A model generated the notes under the pieces. That model saw only the letters and a list, made by a program, of their open reading frames with translations, was not told the origin of the DNA and made no database searches. From Streptococcus pneumoniae (GTDB taxonomy: Bacteria > Bacillota > Bacilli > Lactobacillales > Streptococcaceae), in the NCBI RefSeq assembly GCF_001096185.1, contig NZ_CRPU01000006.1:1-57206 (forward strand): 57,206 nt of DNA. The letters are read 5' to 3'. Below are positions 42,432-50,888 of this stretch, in pieces. Made by a program: the position numbers and the translations under genes. Position 1 is the stretch's first letter, and each line of letters starts with the position of its first letter.

Positions 42432-42517
42432 GCGGGGATGGCGGAATTGGCAGACGCGCAGGACTAAGGATCCTGTGATCGCTTTAGGTCGTGAGGGTTC
42501 AAGTCCCTCTCTCCGCA
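42432..42517 (+). tRNA. tRNA-Leu(AAG)
   Basis: An 86-nt class II tRNA. Acceptor GCGGGGA pairs with TCTCCGC. It has a long variable arm (TGATCGCTTTAGGTCGT) and the T-arm GAGGGTTCAAGTCCCTC. The anticodon stem CAGGA/TCCTG encloses the loop CTAAGGA, so the anticodon is AAG (Leu, CUU). CCA is not encoded. A34 in a leucine tRNA is unusual and would need inosine formation to read more than one codon. Confidence 0.95.
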
Positions 42518-42524
42518 TAGAATA

Positions 42525-42552
42525 AGAGTTAGCTTAAGCTAGCTCTTTTGTA
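42525..42552 (+). terminator. tRNA-Leu terminator
   Basis: AGAGTTAGC with GCTAGCTCT around TTAA, followed by TTTTG. Confidence 0.82.
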
Positions 42553-42685
42553 TTTCTCTAAAAAATTGGAATCCAGTCAAATGTAGTGGAAAATCAGCGA
42601 AAATATGGGAAAGCTAATCTTTGTTTCTGCTTTTGTCATAGAAGAATAATAAAGATTATCTTTTTCAAATTCTCCGATCTTCTCT

Positions 42686-42723
42686 AAAGTTTTGTGCAAG
42701 TTGCACAGAACTTTTTTATTTTT
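42686..42723 (+). terminator. Intrinsic terminator upstream of msmK
   Basis: AAAGTTTTGTGCA (42686-42698) with TGCACAGAACTTT (42702-42714), 13 bp with one wobble, then TTTTATTTTTT. No gene lies between it and the tRNA terminator, so it is an extra insulator. Confidence 0.75.
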
Positions 42724-42738
42724 TTGGTCATCTTGCCA

Positions 42739-42767
42739 TAGAAATGTAAAGCGTTTTCATCTATAAT
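42739..42767 (+). promoter_or_regulatory. msmK promoter with cre site
   Basis: TAGAAA (42739-42744), 17 bp, TATAAT (42762-42767). The spacer contains GTAAAGCGTTTTCA (42746-42759), which matches the CcpA cre consensus TGWAARCGYTWNCW at 12 of 14 positions. CcpA bound there would block RNA polymerase when glucose is available. Confidence 0.7.
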
Positions 42768-42799
42768 GTAATTATCAAAAGACAAAAGGAGTTCACCTC

Positions 42800-43930
42800 A
42801 TGGTAGAATTGAATCTTAAAAATATTTACAAAAAATATCCAAACAGCGAACACTATTCAGTTGAAGATTTCAACTTGAACATCAAAGATAAAGAATTTAT
42901 CGTTTTCGTAGGTCCTTCAGGATGTGGTAAATCAACTACACTCCGTATGATTGCTGGTCTTGAAGACATCACAGAAGGTACTGCATCTATCGATGGCGTG
43001 GTTGTCAACGACGTAGCTCCAAAAGACCGTGACATCGCCATGGTATTCCAAAACTACGCTCTTTACCCACACATGACTGTTTATGACAACATGGCTTTCG
43101 GTTTGAAATTGCGTAAATACAGCAAAGAAGACATCGACAAACGTGTGCAAGAAGCAGCTGAAATTCTTGGATTGAAAGAATTTTTGGAACGTAAACCAGC
43201 TGACCTTTCAGGTGGTCAACGTCAACGTGTTGCCATGGGTCGTGCCATCGTCCGTGACGCAAAAGTATTCTTGATGGACGAACCTTTGTCAAACTTGGAT
43301 GCAAAACTTCGTGTATCAATGCGTGCTGAAATTGCGAAAATCCACCGTCGTATTGGAGCTACAACTATCTACGTAACTCACGACCAAACAGAAGCGATGA
43401 CACTTGCAGACCGTATCGTTATCATGTCAGCAACTAAGAACCCTGCTGGTACAGGTACTATCGGACGTGTTGAGCAAATCGGTACTCCTCAAGAAGTTTA
43501 CAAAAACCCAGTTAACAAATTCGTAGCAGGATTCATCGGAAGCCCAGCTATGAACTTCATCAACGTGAAATTAGTTGGTAGCGAAATTGTTTCTGACGGT
43601 TTCCGCTTGAAAGTTCCAGAAGGAGCTTTGAAAGTTCTTCGTGAAAAAGGCTACGAAGGTAAAGAATTGATCTTCGGTATCCGTCCAGAAGACGTGAATG
43701 CAGAACCTGCTTTCCTTGAAACATTCCCAGAATCAGTTGTGAAAGCTACTATCTCTGTATCAGAATTGCTTGGTTCAGAATCTCACCTTTACTGCCAAGT
43801 TGGTAAAGACGAATTTGTTGCTAAAGTTGATGCTCGTGACTACTTGCAAACAGGTGCAACAGTTGAACTTGGATTTGACTTGAACAAAGCCCACTTCTTC
43901 GATGTAGAAACTGAAAAAACAGTCTACTAA
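42800..43930 (+). CDS. msmK: Multi-sugar ABC transporter ATPase
   Basis: It has 376 residues. Walker [11 protein letters not shown] (about 38-47), Q-loop [20 protein letters not shown], signature [16 protein letters not shown], Walker [16 protein letters not shown], and switch His [15 protein letters not shown]. The C-terminal regulatory beta-domain (about 240-376) includes FGIRPEDV. In streptococci one MsmK energises several sugar importers (raffinose, maltodextrin, sialic acid), which explains its isolated locus. The ATG follows AAAGGAG. Confidence 0.93.
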   Translation: MVELNLKNIYKKYPNSEHYSVEDFNLNIKDKEFIVFVGPSGCGKSTTLRMIAGLEDITEGTASIDGVVVNDVAPKDRDIAMVFQNYALYPHMTVYDNMAFGLKLRKYSKEDIDKRVQEAAEILGLKEFLERKPADLSGGQRQRVAMGRAIVRDAKVFLMDEPLSNLDAKLRVSMRAEIAKIHRRIGATTIYVTHDQTEAMTLADRIVIMSATKNPAGTGTIGRVEQIGTPQEVYKNPVNKFVAGFIGSPAMNFINVKLVGSEIVSDGFRLKVPEGALKVLREKGYEGKELIFGIRPEDVNAEPAFLETFPESVVKATISVSELLGSESHLYCQVGKDEFVAKVDARDYLQTGATVELGFDLNKAHFFDVETEKTVY

Positions 43931-44004
43931 AATAAATAAAATTCAAAGCACTACAAGAAAAGATATCTCTTTATCAATTGTGGTGGAGATATGTCAGTTA
44001 ATCT

Positions 44005-44037
44005 AAGGAGAGAAACAGAATGCTTCTCTCCTTTTTG
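44005..44037 (+). terminator. msmK downstream terminator
   Basis: AAGGAGAGAA with TTCTCTCCTT, 10 bp perfect, 9-nt loop, then TTTG. It lies 75 bp after the stop. Confidence 0.78.
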
Positions 44038-44201
44038 CTAGGGAAGTCATATTATGCATCTATCTTGTGATACCCTTTGAATAAAAATGGTCATCTTATT
44101 TGACTTATAGGGTGACTAGCAGATGAAATACTGTTTTCTCTTTCTTCTTTACTAGAAAATATGGTATAATAGAGAGTAAAAATTTTGAAAGAAAGAAAAA
44201 G

Positions 44202-44714
44202 ATGAATTTAAAAGATTACATTGCAACAATTGAAAATTATCCAAAGGAAGGGATTACCTTCCGTGATATCAGTCCTTTGATGGCTGATGGGAATGCTTAT
44301 AGCTACGCTGTTCGTGAAATCGTTCAATATGCTACTGACAAGAAAATTGATATGATCGTAGGTCCTGAAGCTCGTGGTTTTATCGTGGGCTGTCCAGTTG
44401 CTTTTGAGTTGGGAATTGGTTTTGCGCCTGTTCGTAAGCCAGGTAAATTGCCACGTGAAGTCATTTCTGCTGACTATGAAAAAGAGTACGGTGTTGATAC
44501 CTTGACTATGCATGCGGATGCCATCAAGCCAGGTCAACGTGTTCTTATTGTAGATGACCTCTTGGCAACAGGTGGAACTGTTAAGGCAACCATCGAGATG
44601 ATTGAAAAACTTGGTGGTGTTGTAGCAGGTTGTGCCTTCCTTGTTGAATTGGATGAATTGAACGGCCGTGAAAAAATCGGTGACTACGATTACAAAGTTT
44701 TGATGCATTATTAA
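44202..44714 (+). CDS. apt: Adenine phosphoribosyltransferase
   Basis: It has 170 residues. It joins adenine and PRPP to AMP in purine salvage. The PRPP loop [19 protein letters not shown] (about 121-139) is intact, and [21 protein letters not shown] and [15 protein letters not shown] are the substrate-binding signatures. An extended -10 (TGGTATAAT, ending 44170) and GAAAGAAAG lie upstream. A terminator follows at once. Monocistronic. Confidence 0.97.
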   Translation: MNLKDYIATIENYPKEGITFRDISPLMADGNAYSYAVREIVQYATDKKIDMIVGPEARGFIVGCPVAFELGIGFAPVRKPGKLPREVISADYEKEYGVDTLTMHADAIKPGQRVLIVDDLLATGGTVKATIEMIEKLGGVVAGCAFLVELDELNGREKIGDYDYKVLMHY

Positions 44715-44716
44715 TG

Positions 44717-44743
44717 AAAAACAGTCCCTAGGGCTGTTTTCTC
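44717..44743 (+). terminator. apt terminator
   Basis: AAAACAG with CTGTTTT closing CCCTAGGG, followed by CTCT. It starts 2 bp after the stop codon. Confidence 0.72.
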
Positions 44744-44851
44744 TACATTAGGATATAAAAATAGACTATAGCTAGTTAGAGAAAAACTATAATTGAAAAC
44801 TATATCTTCTTGCAGTATAATAAAAGGACTAAGTGTTTGAGATTTAGTTTC

Positions 44852-45049
44852 ATACTCAATGAAAATCAAAGAGCAAACTAGGAAACTAGCCGTAAGCTGC
44901 TCAAAGTACAGCTTTGAGGTTACAGATAAAACTGACGAAGTCAGCTCAAAACACTGTTTTGAGGTTGCAGATAGAACTGATGAAGTCAGTAACATATACG
45001 TACGGCAAGGTAACGTTGACGCGATTTGAAGAGATTTTCGAAGAGTTTC
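44852..45049 (-). repeat. BOX element with two B modules (A-B-B-C), reverse
   Basis: On the minus strand it starts AACTCTTCGAAAATCTCTTC (boxA), has two copies of the boxB unit (ACTGACTTC...CAACCTCAAAACAG and CTGACTTCGTCAG...ACCTCAAAGC), then boxC ending CATTGAGTATG. It ends 45 bp before metA, so the metA promoter must lie in or beyond it. Confidence 0.92.
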
Positions 45050-45094
45050 AAACATATGCAATGATTCCTGAAAGAATACAGTTAGGAGAGGGTT

Positions 45095-46039
45095 ATGCCG
45101 ATTCGAATTGATAAAAAATTACCAGCTGTTGAGATTTTACGGACAGAGAATATCTTTGTCATGGATGATCAACGTGCTGCCCACCAAGATATCCGTCCCT
45201 TGAAGATTTTAATTTTAAATCTCATGCCACAGAAAATGGTCACAGAAACCCAGTTGTTACGTCATTTGGCCAATACACCTCTACAACTGGATATTGATTT
45301 TCTCTATATGGAAAGTCATCAATCTAAAACAACTCGTTCAGAGCACATGGAGACCTTTTATAAAACCTTTCCTGAAGTCAAGGATGAGTATTTTGATGGG
45401 ATGATTATCACGGGTGCTCCAGTTGAGCATTTACCATTTGAGGAAGTGGACTATTGGGAGGAATTTAGCCAGGTGCTTGAGTGGTCCAAGACCCATGTCT
45501 ATTCGACCCTTCATATCTGTTGGGGGGCTCAGGCTGGGCTCTACCTACGCTATGGGGTAGAAAAATACCAGATGGACAGTAAGTTATCGGGTATCTATCC
45601 TCAGGACACCTTAAAGGAAGGTCATCTTCTTTTTAGAGGCTTTGACGATAGCTATGTAGCTCCTCATTCTCGGCATACGGAGATCTCTAAGGAAGAGATT
45701 CTGAATAAGACCAATCTCGAGATTTTATCAGAGGGACCTCAGGTTGGGGTTTCGATTTTGGCTAGTCGGGATTTGCGTGAAATTTATAGTTTTGGGCATT
45801 TGGAATATGACCGTGATACCTTGGCAAAAGAGTATTTTAGGGATCGTGATGCAGGTTTGGATCCTCATATTCCAGAAAATTACTTTAAGGATGATGATGT
45901 CAACCAGACACCTTGTCTTTGTTGGTCTTCATCGGCAGCCCTCTTTTTCAGTAACTGGGTGAATTATGCGGTCTATCAAGAGACGCCTTTTGACTGGAGA
46001 AAAATAGAAGATGATGCATCTGCATTTGGGTATTTATAA
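45095..46039 (+). CDS. metA: Homoserine O-acyltransferase (probably acetyltransferase)
   Basis: It has 314 residues. It activates homoserine for methionine synthesis. The catalytic Cys is in [11 protein letters not shown] (about 142). The His-Glu pair sits near PHSRHTE and SFGHLEYD. The residue that decides acyl donor follows [11 protein letters not shown]: Glu takes the position that is Gly in the E. coli succinyl-CoA enzyme, which by the known rule means acetyl-CoA. So it is better read as homoserine O-acetyltransferase. GGAGAGG precedes ATG. DnaD follows after 8 bp. Confidence 0.92.
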   Translation: MPIRIDKKLPAVEILRTENIFVMDDQRAAHQDIRPLKILILNLMPQKMVTETQLLRHLANTPLQLDIDFLYMESHQSKTTRSEHMETFYKTFPEVKDEYFDGMIITGAPVEHLPFEEVDYWEEFSQVLEWSKTHVYSTLHICWGAQAGLYLRYGVEKYQMDSKLSGIYPQDTLKEGHLLFRGFDDSYVAPHSRHTEISKEEILNKTNLEILSEGPQVGVSILASRDLREIYSFGHLEYDRDTLAKEYFRDRDAGLDPHIPENYFKDDDVNQTPCLCWSSSAALFFSNWVNYAVYQETPFDWRKIEDDASAFGYL

Positions 46040-46047
46040 GAGGAATT

Positions 46048-46725
46048 ATGACATATTTAGACGCTTTTAAATCAGGGAACTTGGTTTTACCGAGTGCCCT
46101 GCTCTTGCATTTTAAGGAACTCTTTCCTTCTAGCGACGATTTTCTGGTCTGGCAATTTTTCTATTTGCAAAATACGACAGGCTTAGAAGAAATGTCACCA
46201 AGCCAGATCGCTGAAAGGATTGGCAAGGAAATTTCAGATGTCAACCAGTCCATTTCTAATCTGACGGAGAGGGGACTACTTCAGTATCGAACGATTGAAT
46301 TGAATGGTGAAATCGAATTGCTTTTTGATGCTAGTTTGGCATTGGAACGTTTGGATGACTTGCTTGGAGTCGCTCATTCAAGTTCAGACCAGCTGACACC
46401 GCAAAATCAGCTCAAGGATTTGGTAGAAACCTTCCAGCAGGAATTAGGACGCTTGTTGACGCCTTTTGAGATTGAAGATTTGACCAAGACACTAAAGGAA
46501 GATGGGACCAGTGCTGACTTGATTAAGGAAGCTCTTCGTGAAGCTGTTTTGAATGGAAAAGCAAACTGGAAGTACATTCAGGCGATTTTGAGAAACTGGC
46601 GCCATGAAGGCATCAAAAATGTGGCTCAAATCGAGGCTAAGCGGGCAGAGAGAGAAGCAAGCAATCCTCAGTTGACACAGGTATCTGCAGATTTCCGAAA
46701 TGCCATGGATCTCTGGAAGGATTAA
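46048..46725 (+). CDS. dnaD: DnaD-family primosome protein
   Basis: It has 225 residues. The N-terminal winged helix (about 30-100: MSPSQIAERIGKEISDVNQSISNLTERGLL) and the C-terminal DnaD/DnaB II domain with LTPFEIEDLTKTL and the YxxxILRNW motif (WKYIQAILRNWRHEG) are intact. It acts with DnaB and DnaI to load the replicative helicase at oriC and stalled forks. It is cotranscribed with metA. Confidence 0.93.
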   Translation: MTYLDAFKSGNLVLPSALLLHFKELFPSSDDFLVWQFFYLQNTTGLEEMSPSQIAERIGKEISDVNQSISNLTERGLLQYRTIELNGEIELLFDASLALERLDDLLGVAHSSSDQLTPQNQLKDLVETFQQELGRLLTPFEIEDLTKTLKEDGTSADLIKEALREAVLNGKANWKYIQAILRNWRHEGIKNVAQIEAKRAEREASNPQLTQVSADFRNAMDLWKD

Positions 46726-46758
46726 TCCATGTAAGCAGGCTTGAAATCCGAGTAAGAT

Positions 46759-46787
46759 TTGCAAGCTGTGTTTAATTGTGATAAAAT
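46759..46787 (+). promoter_or_regulatory. tpiA promoter
   Basis: TTGCAA (46759-46764), 17 bp, TAAAAT (46782-46787) with TGA before it. Confidence 0.78.
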
Positions 46788-46822
46788 AAATAGAAAATAA
46801 ATTGAAAAAAGAGGTATGTGAA

Positions 46823-47581
46823 ATGTCACGTAAACCATTTATCGCTGGTAACTGGAAAATGAACAAAAATCCAGAAGAAGCTAAAGCATTCGTTGAAGCA
46901 GTTGCATCAAAACTTCCTTCATCAGATCTTGTTGAAGCAGGTATCGCTGCTCCAGCTCTTGATTTGACAACTGTTCTTGCTGCTGCAAAAGGTTCAAACC
47001 TTAAAGTTGCTGCTCAAAACTGCTACTTTGAAAATGCAGGTGCTTTCACTGGTGAAACAAGCCCACAAGTTTTGAAAGAAATCGGTACTGACTACGTTGT
47101 TATCGGTCACTCAGAACGCCGTGACTACTTCCATGAAACTGACGAAGATATCAACAAAAAAGCAAAAGCAATCTTTGCAAATGGTATGCTTCCAATTATC
47201 TGTTGTGGTGAGTCACTTGAAACTTACGAAGCTGGTAAAGCTGCTGAATTTGTAGGTGCTCAAGTATCTGCTGCATTGTCTGGATTGACTGCTGAACAAG
47301 TTGCTGCATCAGTTATCGCTTACGAGCCAATCTGGGCTATCGGTACTGGTAAATCAGCTTCACAAGACGACGCACAAAAAATGTGTAAAGTTGTTCGTGA
47401 CGTTGTAGCTGCTGACTTTGGTCAAGAAGTTGCAGACAAAGTTCGTGTTCAATACGGTGGTTCTGTTAAACCTGAAAACGTTGCTTCATACATGGCTTGC
47501 CCAGACGTTGACGGTGCCCTTGTAGGTGGTGCGTCACTTGAAGCTGAAAGCTTCTTGGCTTTGCTTGACTTTGTAAAATAA
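46823..47581 (+). CDS. tpiA: Triosephosphate isomerase
   Basis: It has 252 residues, the normal length. It interconverts dihydroxyacetone phosphate and glyceraldehyde 3-phosphate. Active-site residues: N/K in [10 protein letters not shown] (about 6-15), His in [11 protein letters not shown] (about 97), Glu in [12 protein letters not shown] (about 170), and phosphate loop YGGSVKPEN. Codon use is strongly biased, as for a highly expressed glycolytic gene. The start is at ATG 46823 ([10 protein letters not shown]) with GAGGTATGTG upstream. Confidence 0.98.
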   Translation: MSRKPFIAGNWKMNKNPEEAKAFVEAVASKLPSSDLVEAGIAAPALDLTTVLAAAKGSNLKVAAQNCYFENAGAFTGETSPQVLKEIGTDYVVIGHSERRDYFHETDEDINKKAKAIFANGMLPIICCGESLETYEAGKAAEFVGAQVSAALSGLTAEQVAASVIAYEPIWAIGTGKSASQDDAQKMCKVVRDVVAADFGQEVADKVRVQYGGSVKPENVASYMACPDVDGALVGGASLEAESFLALLDFVK

Positions 47582-47603
47582 TCAGTAAGTAGCAAAAGCT
47601 AGG

Positions 47604-47640
47604 TGGAACAGCATTCAAGATGTCTGTTCCATTTTTTATA
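47604..47640 (+). terminator. tpiA terminator
   Basis: TGGAACAG with CTGTTCCA, 8 bp, 12-nt loop, then TTTTTTA. The ATG at 47620 lies inside this hairpin, so it cannot be the lytC start. Confidence 0.82.
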
Positions 47641-47652
47641 GGAGAGGAAAGA

Positions 47653-49134
47653 TTGAAAACAAAGATTGGAAAAATTGGATTAGCAAGTCTCTGTTTACTA
47701 GGTTTGGCAACTAGCCATGTCGCTGCAAATGAAACTGAAGTTTCAAAAACTTCGCAGGATACAACGACAGTTTCAAGTAGTTCAGAGCAAAATCAGTCTT
47801 CTAATAAAACTCAAACGAGCACAGGTGTAAAGACCTATGTTGCTGCCCACTGGGATGGGGATTATTATGTAAAGGCTGATGGTTCTAAAGCTCAAAGTGA
47901 ATGGATTTTTGACAACTACTATAAGGCTTGGTTTTATATTAATTCAGATGGTCGTTACGCGCAGAATGAATGGCATGGAAATTACTACCTGAAATCAGGT
48001 GGATATATGGCCCAAAACGAGTGGATCTATGACAGTAATTACAAGAGTTGGTTTTATCTCAAGTCAGATGGGGCTTATGCTCATCAAGAATGGCAATTGA
48101 TTGGAAATAAGTGGTATTACTTCAAGGAGTGGGGTTACATGGCTAAAAGCCAATGGCAAGGAAGTTATTTCTTGAATGGTCAAGGTGCCATGATGCAAAA
48201 TGAATGGCTTTATGATCCAGTTTATTCTGCTTATTTTTATCTAAAATCCGATGGAACTTATGCCAACCAAGAGTGGCAAAAAGTGGGCGGCAAATGGTAC
48301 TATTTCAAGAAGTGGGGCTATATGGCTCGGAATGAGTGGCAAGGCAACTACTATTTGACTGGAAGTGGTGCCATGGCGACTGACGAAGTGATTATGGATG
48401 GTGCTCGCTATATCTTTGCGGCCTCTGGTGAGCTCAAAGAAAAGAAAGATTTGAATGTCGGCTGGGTTCACAGAGATGGTAAACGCTATTTCTTTAATAA
48501 TAGAGAAGAACAAGTAGGAACCGAACATGCTAAGAAAGTTATTGATATTAGTGAACACAATGGTCGTATCAATGATTGGAAAAAGGTTATTGATGAAAAT
48601 GAAGTAGATGGTGTCATTGTTCGTCTAGGTTATAGCGGTAAAGAAGACAAGGAATTGGCGCATAACATTAAGGAGTTAAACCGTCTGGGAATTCCTTATG
48701 GCGTCTATCTCTATACCTATGCTGAAAATGAGACCGATGCTGAGAATGACGCTGAACAGACCATTGAACTTCTGAAGAAATACAATATGAACTTGTCTTA
48801 CCCGATCTACTATGATGTTGAGAACTGGGAGTATGTGAATAAAAGTAAGCGTGCTCCGAGTGATACAGGTACTTGGGTTAAGATCATCAACAAGTACATG
48901 GAGACGATGAAGCAGGCGGGTTATCAAAATGTGTATGTCTATAGCTATCGTAGTTTATTACAGACGCGTTTAAAACACCCAGATATTTTAAAACATGTAA
49001 ACTGGGTAGCGGCCTATACCAATGCTTTAGAATGGGAAAACCCTCATTATTCAGGAGAAAAAGGTTGGCAATATACCTCTTCTGAATACATGAAAGGAAT
49101 CCAAGGGCGCGTAGATGTCAGCGTTTGGTATTAA
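47653..49134 (+). CDS. lytC: Choline-binding GH25 lysozyme
   Basis: It has 493 residues. Signal peptide: MKTKIGKIGLASLCLLGLATSHVAA. Then a Ser/Thr linker, about eleven choline-binding repeats (about 50-285; pattern W-x-YY-x-S-G, for example NKWYYFKEWGYMAKSQW), and the C-terminal GH25 catalytic domain (about 295-493). The acid residues are in IDISEHNGRIND and YYDVENWE. It cleaves the MurNAc-GlcNAc bond and is held on wall teichoic acid by phosphocholine. The start is TTG 47653 after AGGAGAGG, because the earlier ATG falls in the tpiA terminator. Near-identical to pneumococcal LytC as recalled. Confidence 0.95.
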   Translation: MKTKIGKIGLASLCLLGLATSHVAANETEVSKTSQDTTTVSSSSEQNQSSNKTQTSTGVKTYVAAHWDGDYYVKADGSKAQSEWIFDNYYKAWFYINSDGRYAQNEWHGNYYLKSGGYMAQNEWIYDSNYKSWFYLKSDGAYAHQEWQLIGNKWYYFKEWGYMAKSQWQGSYFLNGQGAMMQNEWLYDPVYSAYFYLKSDGTYANQEWQKVGGKWYYFKKWGYMARNEWQGNYYLTGSGAMATDEVIMDGARYIFAASGELKEKKDLNVGWVHRDGKRYFFNNREEQVGTEHAKKVIDISEHNGRINDWKKVIDENEVDGVIVRLGYSGKEDKELAHNIKELNRLGIPYGVYLYTYAENETDAENDAEQTIELLKKYNMNLSYPIYYDVENWEYVNKSKRAPSDTGTWVKIINKYMETMKQAGYQNVYVYSYRSLLQTRLKHPDILKHVNWVAAYTNALEWENPHYSGEKGWQYTSSEYMKGIQGRVDVSVWY

Positions 49135-49145
49135 GCGATGATTTG

Positions 49146-49178
49146 AAAGAGGGATGTGATAGTAGCACCCTCTTTTTC
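49146..49178 (+). terminator. lytC terminator
   Basis: AAAGAGGG with CCCTCTTT, 14-nt loop, then TTCTTTG. Confidence 0.78.
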
Positions 49179-49239
49179 TTTGTTTTATGGCAGTTCATCC
49201 TCGAGTAAATTCAAGAACTTGCTCGGAAATGAAGTTTAT

Positions 49240-49346
49240 ATAGTATATTGAAGTTAGAATAGTACACCTTGACTTCTAAAACATTGTTAGAAATTGATTT
49301 GACTATCCTAATCAATTCGTCCTATTCTTATTTCATTTTACTATAG
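49240..49346 (+). repeat. RUP element, first of a tandem pair
   Basis: TATAGTATATTGAAG at the left and TTTCATTTTACTATAG at the right, with ACTTCTAAAACATTGTTAGA and AATTGATTTGACTATCC inside. 107 bp, same layout as the copy at 339-445. Confidence 0.85.
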
Positions 49347-49446
49347 ATTGAATATAGACCAGAACATTGCGGTTGCTAAAACATTTTTAGAAATTCATTT
49401 GTCTTTCCTAATCGACTTGGCTCCATCTTATTTCAATCTATTATAG
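49340..49446 (+). repeat. RUP element, second of a tandem pair
   Basis: It begins at the last 7 bases of the first RUP (ACTATAG), carries CTAAAACATTTTTAGAAATTC, and ends TTTCAATCTATTATAG. 107 bp. One copy seems to have inserted at the end of the other. Confidence 0.85.
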
Positions 49447-49566
49447 TCTCGGGGAATTTCTTCAAACCACGTCAGCTTGGTCAGTTCTACCTGCGACCTC
49501 AAAACTTGTGCTTTGGTTAAGCTGGGTTTAGCTTCCTAGTTTGCTGATGGCTTTTCATTGACTATA
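49444..49566 (+). repeat. Degenerate BOX element next to the RUP pair
   Basis: TTCAAACCACGTCAG (boxA tail), GTCAGTTCTACCTGCGACCTC (about boxB), then GCTTCCTAGTTTGCT and TTTTCATTGACTATA (boxC). The left end has lost the standard TACTCTTCGAAAATC. It is an old, decayed copy abutting the RUPs. Confidence 0.78.
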
Positions 49567-49648
49567 AGCATCCAGACCTCTTTTTCGTCTTCTAAAGAAT
49601 TCTTAAATTATCAGTCTATTGCAACTTTTCTCATGTGGGTCATTTAGC

Positions 49649-49681
49649 TTGCTATTGTCTTTCCTTAGTAGTATACTAAGG
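49649..49681 (+). promoter_or_regulatory. dpr promoter with a 19-bp operator-like dyad
   Basis: TTGCTA (49649-49654), 17 bp, TATACT (49672-49677). The perfect dyad CCTTAGTA-GTA-TACTAAGG (49663-49681) covers the whole -10. A repressor bound there would block transcription. Fur/PerR-type and other metal- or redox-sensing regulators use such palindromes, but the exact reader is unknown. Confidence 0.72.
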
Positions 49682-49733
49682 TAGTAATCATTAAGAAGTG
49701 CTTACATAAAAATAATGAATGAGGTAAAATAAA

Positions 49734-50252
49734 ATGGTAGAATTGAAAAAAGAAGCAGCAAAAGATGTCGCAACATTAACAAAAGCAGCGCCAGTAGCAT
49801 TGGCAAAAACAAAGGAAGTCTTGAATCAAGCTGTTGCTGATTTGTATGTAGCCCACGTGGCTTTGCACCAAGTACACTGGTATATGCGTGGTCGTGGTTT
49901 CCTTGTATGGCATCCAAAAATGGATGAGTATATGGAAACTCTTGACGGTCAATTGGATGAAATCAGCGAACGCTTGATTACACTTGGAGGTAGCCCATTC
50001 TCTACATTGACAGAATTCCGTCAAAACAGTGAAATCGAAGAAGAAGCTGGTGAATACCGTAATGTTGAAGAAAGCTTGGAACGTGTCCTTGCTATCTACC
50101 GTTACTTGTCAGAACTCTTCCAAAAAGGTTTGGATGTCACTGATGAAGAGGGTGATGATGTGACAAACGGTATCTTCTCAGATGCTAAAACTGAAACTGA
50201 TAAAACAATCTGGATGCTTGCGGCAGAACTTGGACAAGCACCTGGTTTGTAA
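49734..50252 (+). CDS. dpr: Dps-like peroxide-resistance ferritin
   Basis: It has 172 residues. The ferritin-like four-helix protein has [28 protein letters not shown] (His and Asp iron ligands of the inter-subunit ferroxidase site) and [20 protein letters not shown]. It forms a 12-mer that oxidises and stores Fe(II), preventing Fenton damage in catalase-negative streptococci. Full length. The ATG follows GAATGAGGTAAA. It is monocistronic with a perfect terminator. Confidence 0.95.
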   Translation: MVELKKEAAKDVATLTKAAPVALAKTKEVLNQAVADLYVAHVALHQVHWYMRGRGFLVWHPKMDEYMETLDGQLDEISERLITLGGSPFSTLTEFRQNSEIEEEAGEYRNVEESLERVLAIYRYLSELFQKGLDVTDEEGDDVTNGIFSDAKTETDKTIWMLAAELGQAPGL

Positions 50253-50271
50253 GAAACAAGGCAACATAGAT

Positions 50272-50306
50272 AAATCTGTAAGAAATTTCTTACAGATTTT
50301 TTCTAT
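50272..50306 (+). terminator. dpr terminator
   Basis: A perfect 28-bp palindrome (AAATCTGTAAGAAA and its complement, 50272-50299) then TTTCT. Confidence 0.85.
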
Positions 50307-50381
50307 CTTGTAAGCTATTCCAAACCAGTCTTTTTTTGAGTTTTTTGATAAAATAGTACTATCAGTGAAAAGGATGGAAGC

Positions 50382-50888
50382 ATGACTAAGAAAATTGTAG
50401 CTATATGGGCCCAGGATGAAGAGGGTGTGATTGGTAAGGACAATCGTCTGCCTTGGTATTTGCCAGCAGAATTGCAGCACTTTAAAGAAACAACTCTGAA
50501 TCATGCCATCTTGATGGGGCGTGTGACCTTTGATGGAATGGGACGTCGACTTCTTCCAAAACGGGAAACCTTGATTTTGACACGTAACCTGGAAGAAAAG
50601 ATAGATGGGGTTACTACTTTTTATGATGTCCAGTCTGTCTTGGACTGGTATCAGGCTCAAGAAAAGAATCTCTATATTCTTGGTGGAAAGCAGATTTTTC
50701 AGGCTTTTGAACCCTATTTGGATGAAGTAATTGTGACTCAAATTCATGCTCGGGTGGAGGGAGATACCTATTTCCCTGAAGAGTTTGACTTGTCCCTTTT
50801 TGAGACAGTTTCAAGCAAATTTTACGCCAAAGATGAGAAAAATCCTTATGATTTCACCATCCAATACCGCAAGAGAAAGGAAGTCTAA
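50382..50888 (+). CDS. dfr: Dihydrofolate reductase, allele with Leu100 (trimethoprim-resistance type)
   Basis: It has 168 residues. It reduces dihydrofolate with NADPH. The active-site segment is [21 protein letters not shown] and the NADPH site is [17 protein letters not shown]. Residue 100 in [11 protein letters not shown] is Leu; susceptible pneumococci have Ile (YIIGGK), and I100L is the key resistance change. Further differences from the susceptible sequence I recall are Asp20, Tyr26, Leu70, Thr78, Tyr81, Gln120 and Phe135. Such multi-site change suggests a mosaic allele acquired by transformation. Confidence 0.95.
   Translation: MTKKIVAIWAQDEEGVIGKDNRLPWYLPAELQHFKETTLNHAILMGRVTFDGMGRRLLPKRETLILTRNLEEKIDGVTTFYDVQSVLDWYQAQEKNLYILGGKQIFQAFEPYLDEVIVTQIHARVEGDTYFPEEFDLSLFETVSSKFYAKDEKNPYDFTIQYRKRKEV

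Noticed and set aside
44208-44708. Long antisense frame within apt
   Set aside because: A 166-codon frame opposite apt is a shadow of codon bias in the highly expressed gene, with no start signal or known fold.
47620-47652. lytC start at ATG 47620
   Set aside because: The ATG lies in the tpiA terminator hairpin and would put polar residues ahead of the signal peptide. TTG 47653 has AGGAGAGG and yields a normal signal peptide.
49735-50250. Bacterioferritin or DNA-binding Dps proper
   Set aside because: The lengths and ferroxidase motif fit, but the streptococcal Dpr subgroup lacks the Lys-rich DNA-binding tail, so Dpr is the better call.
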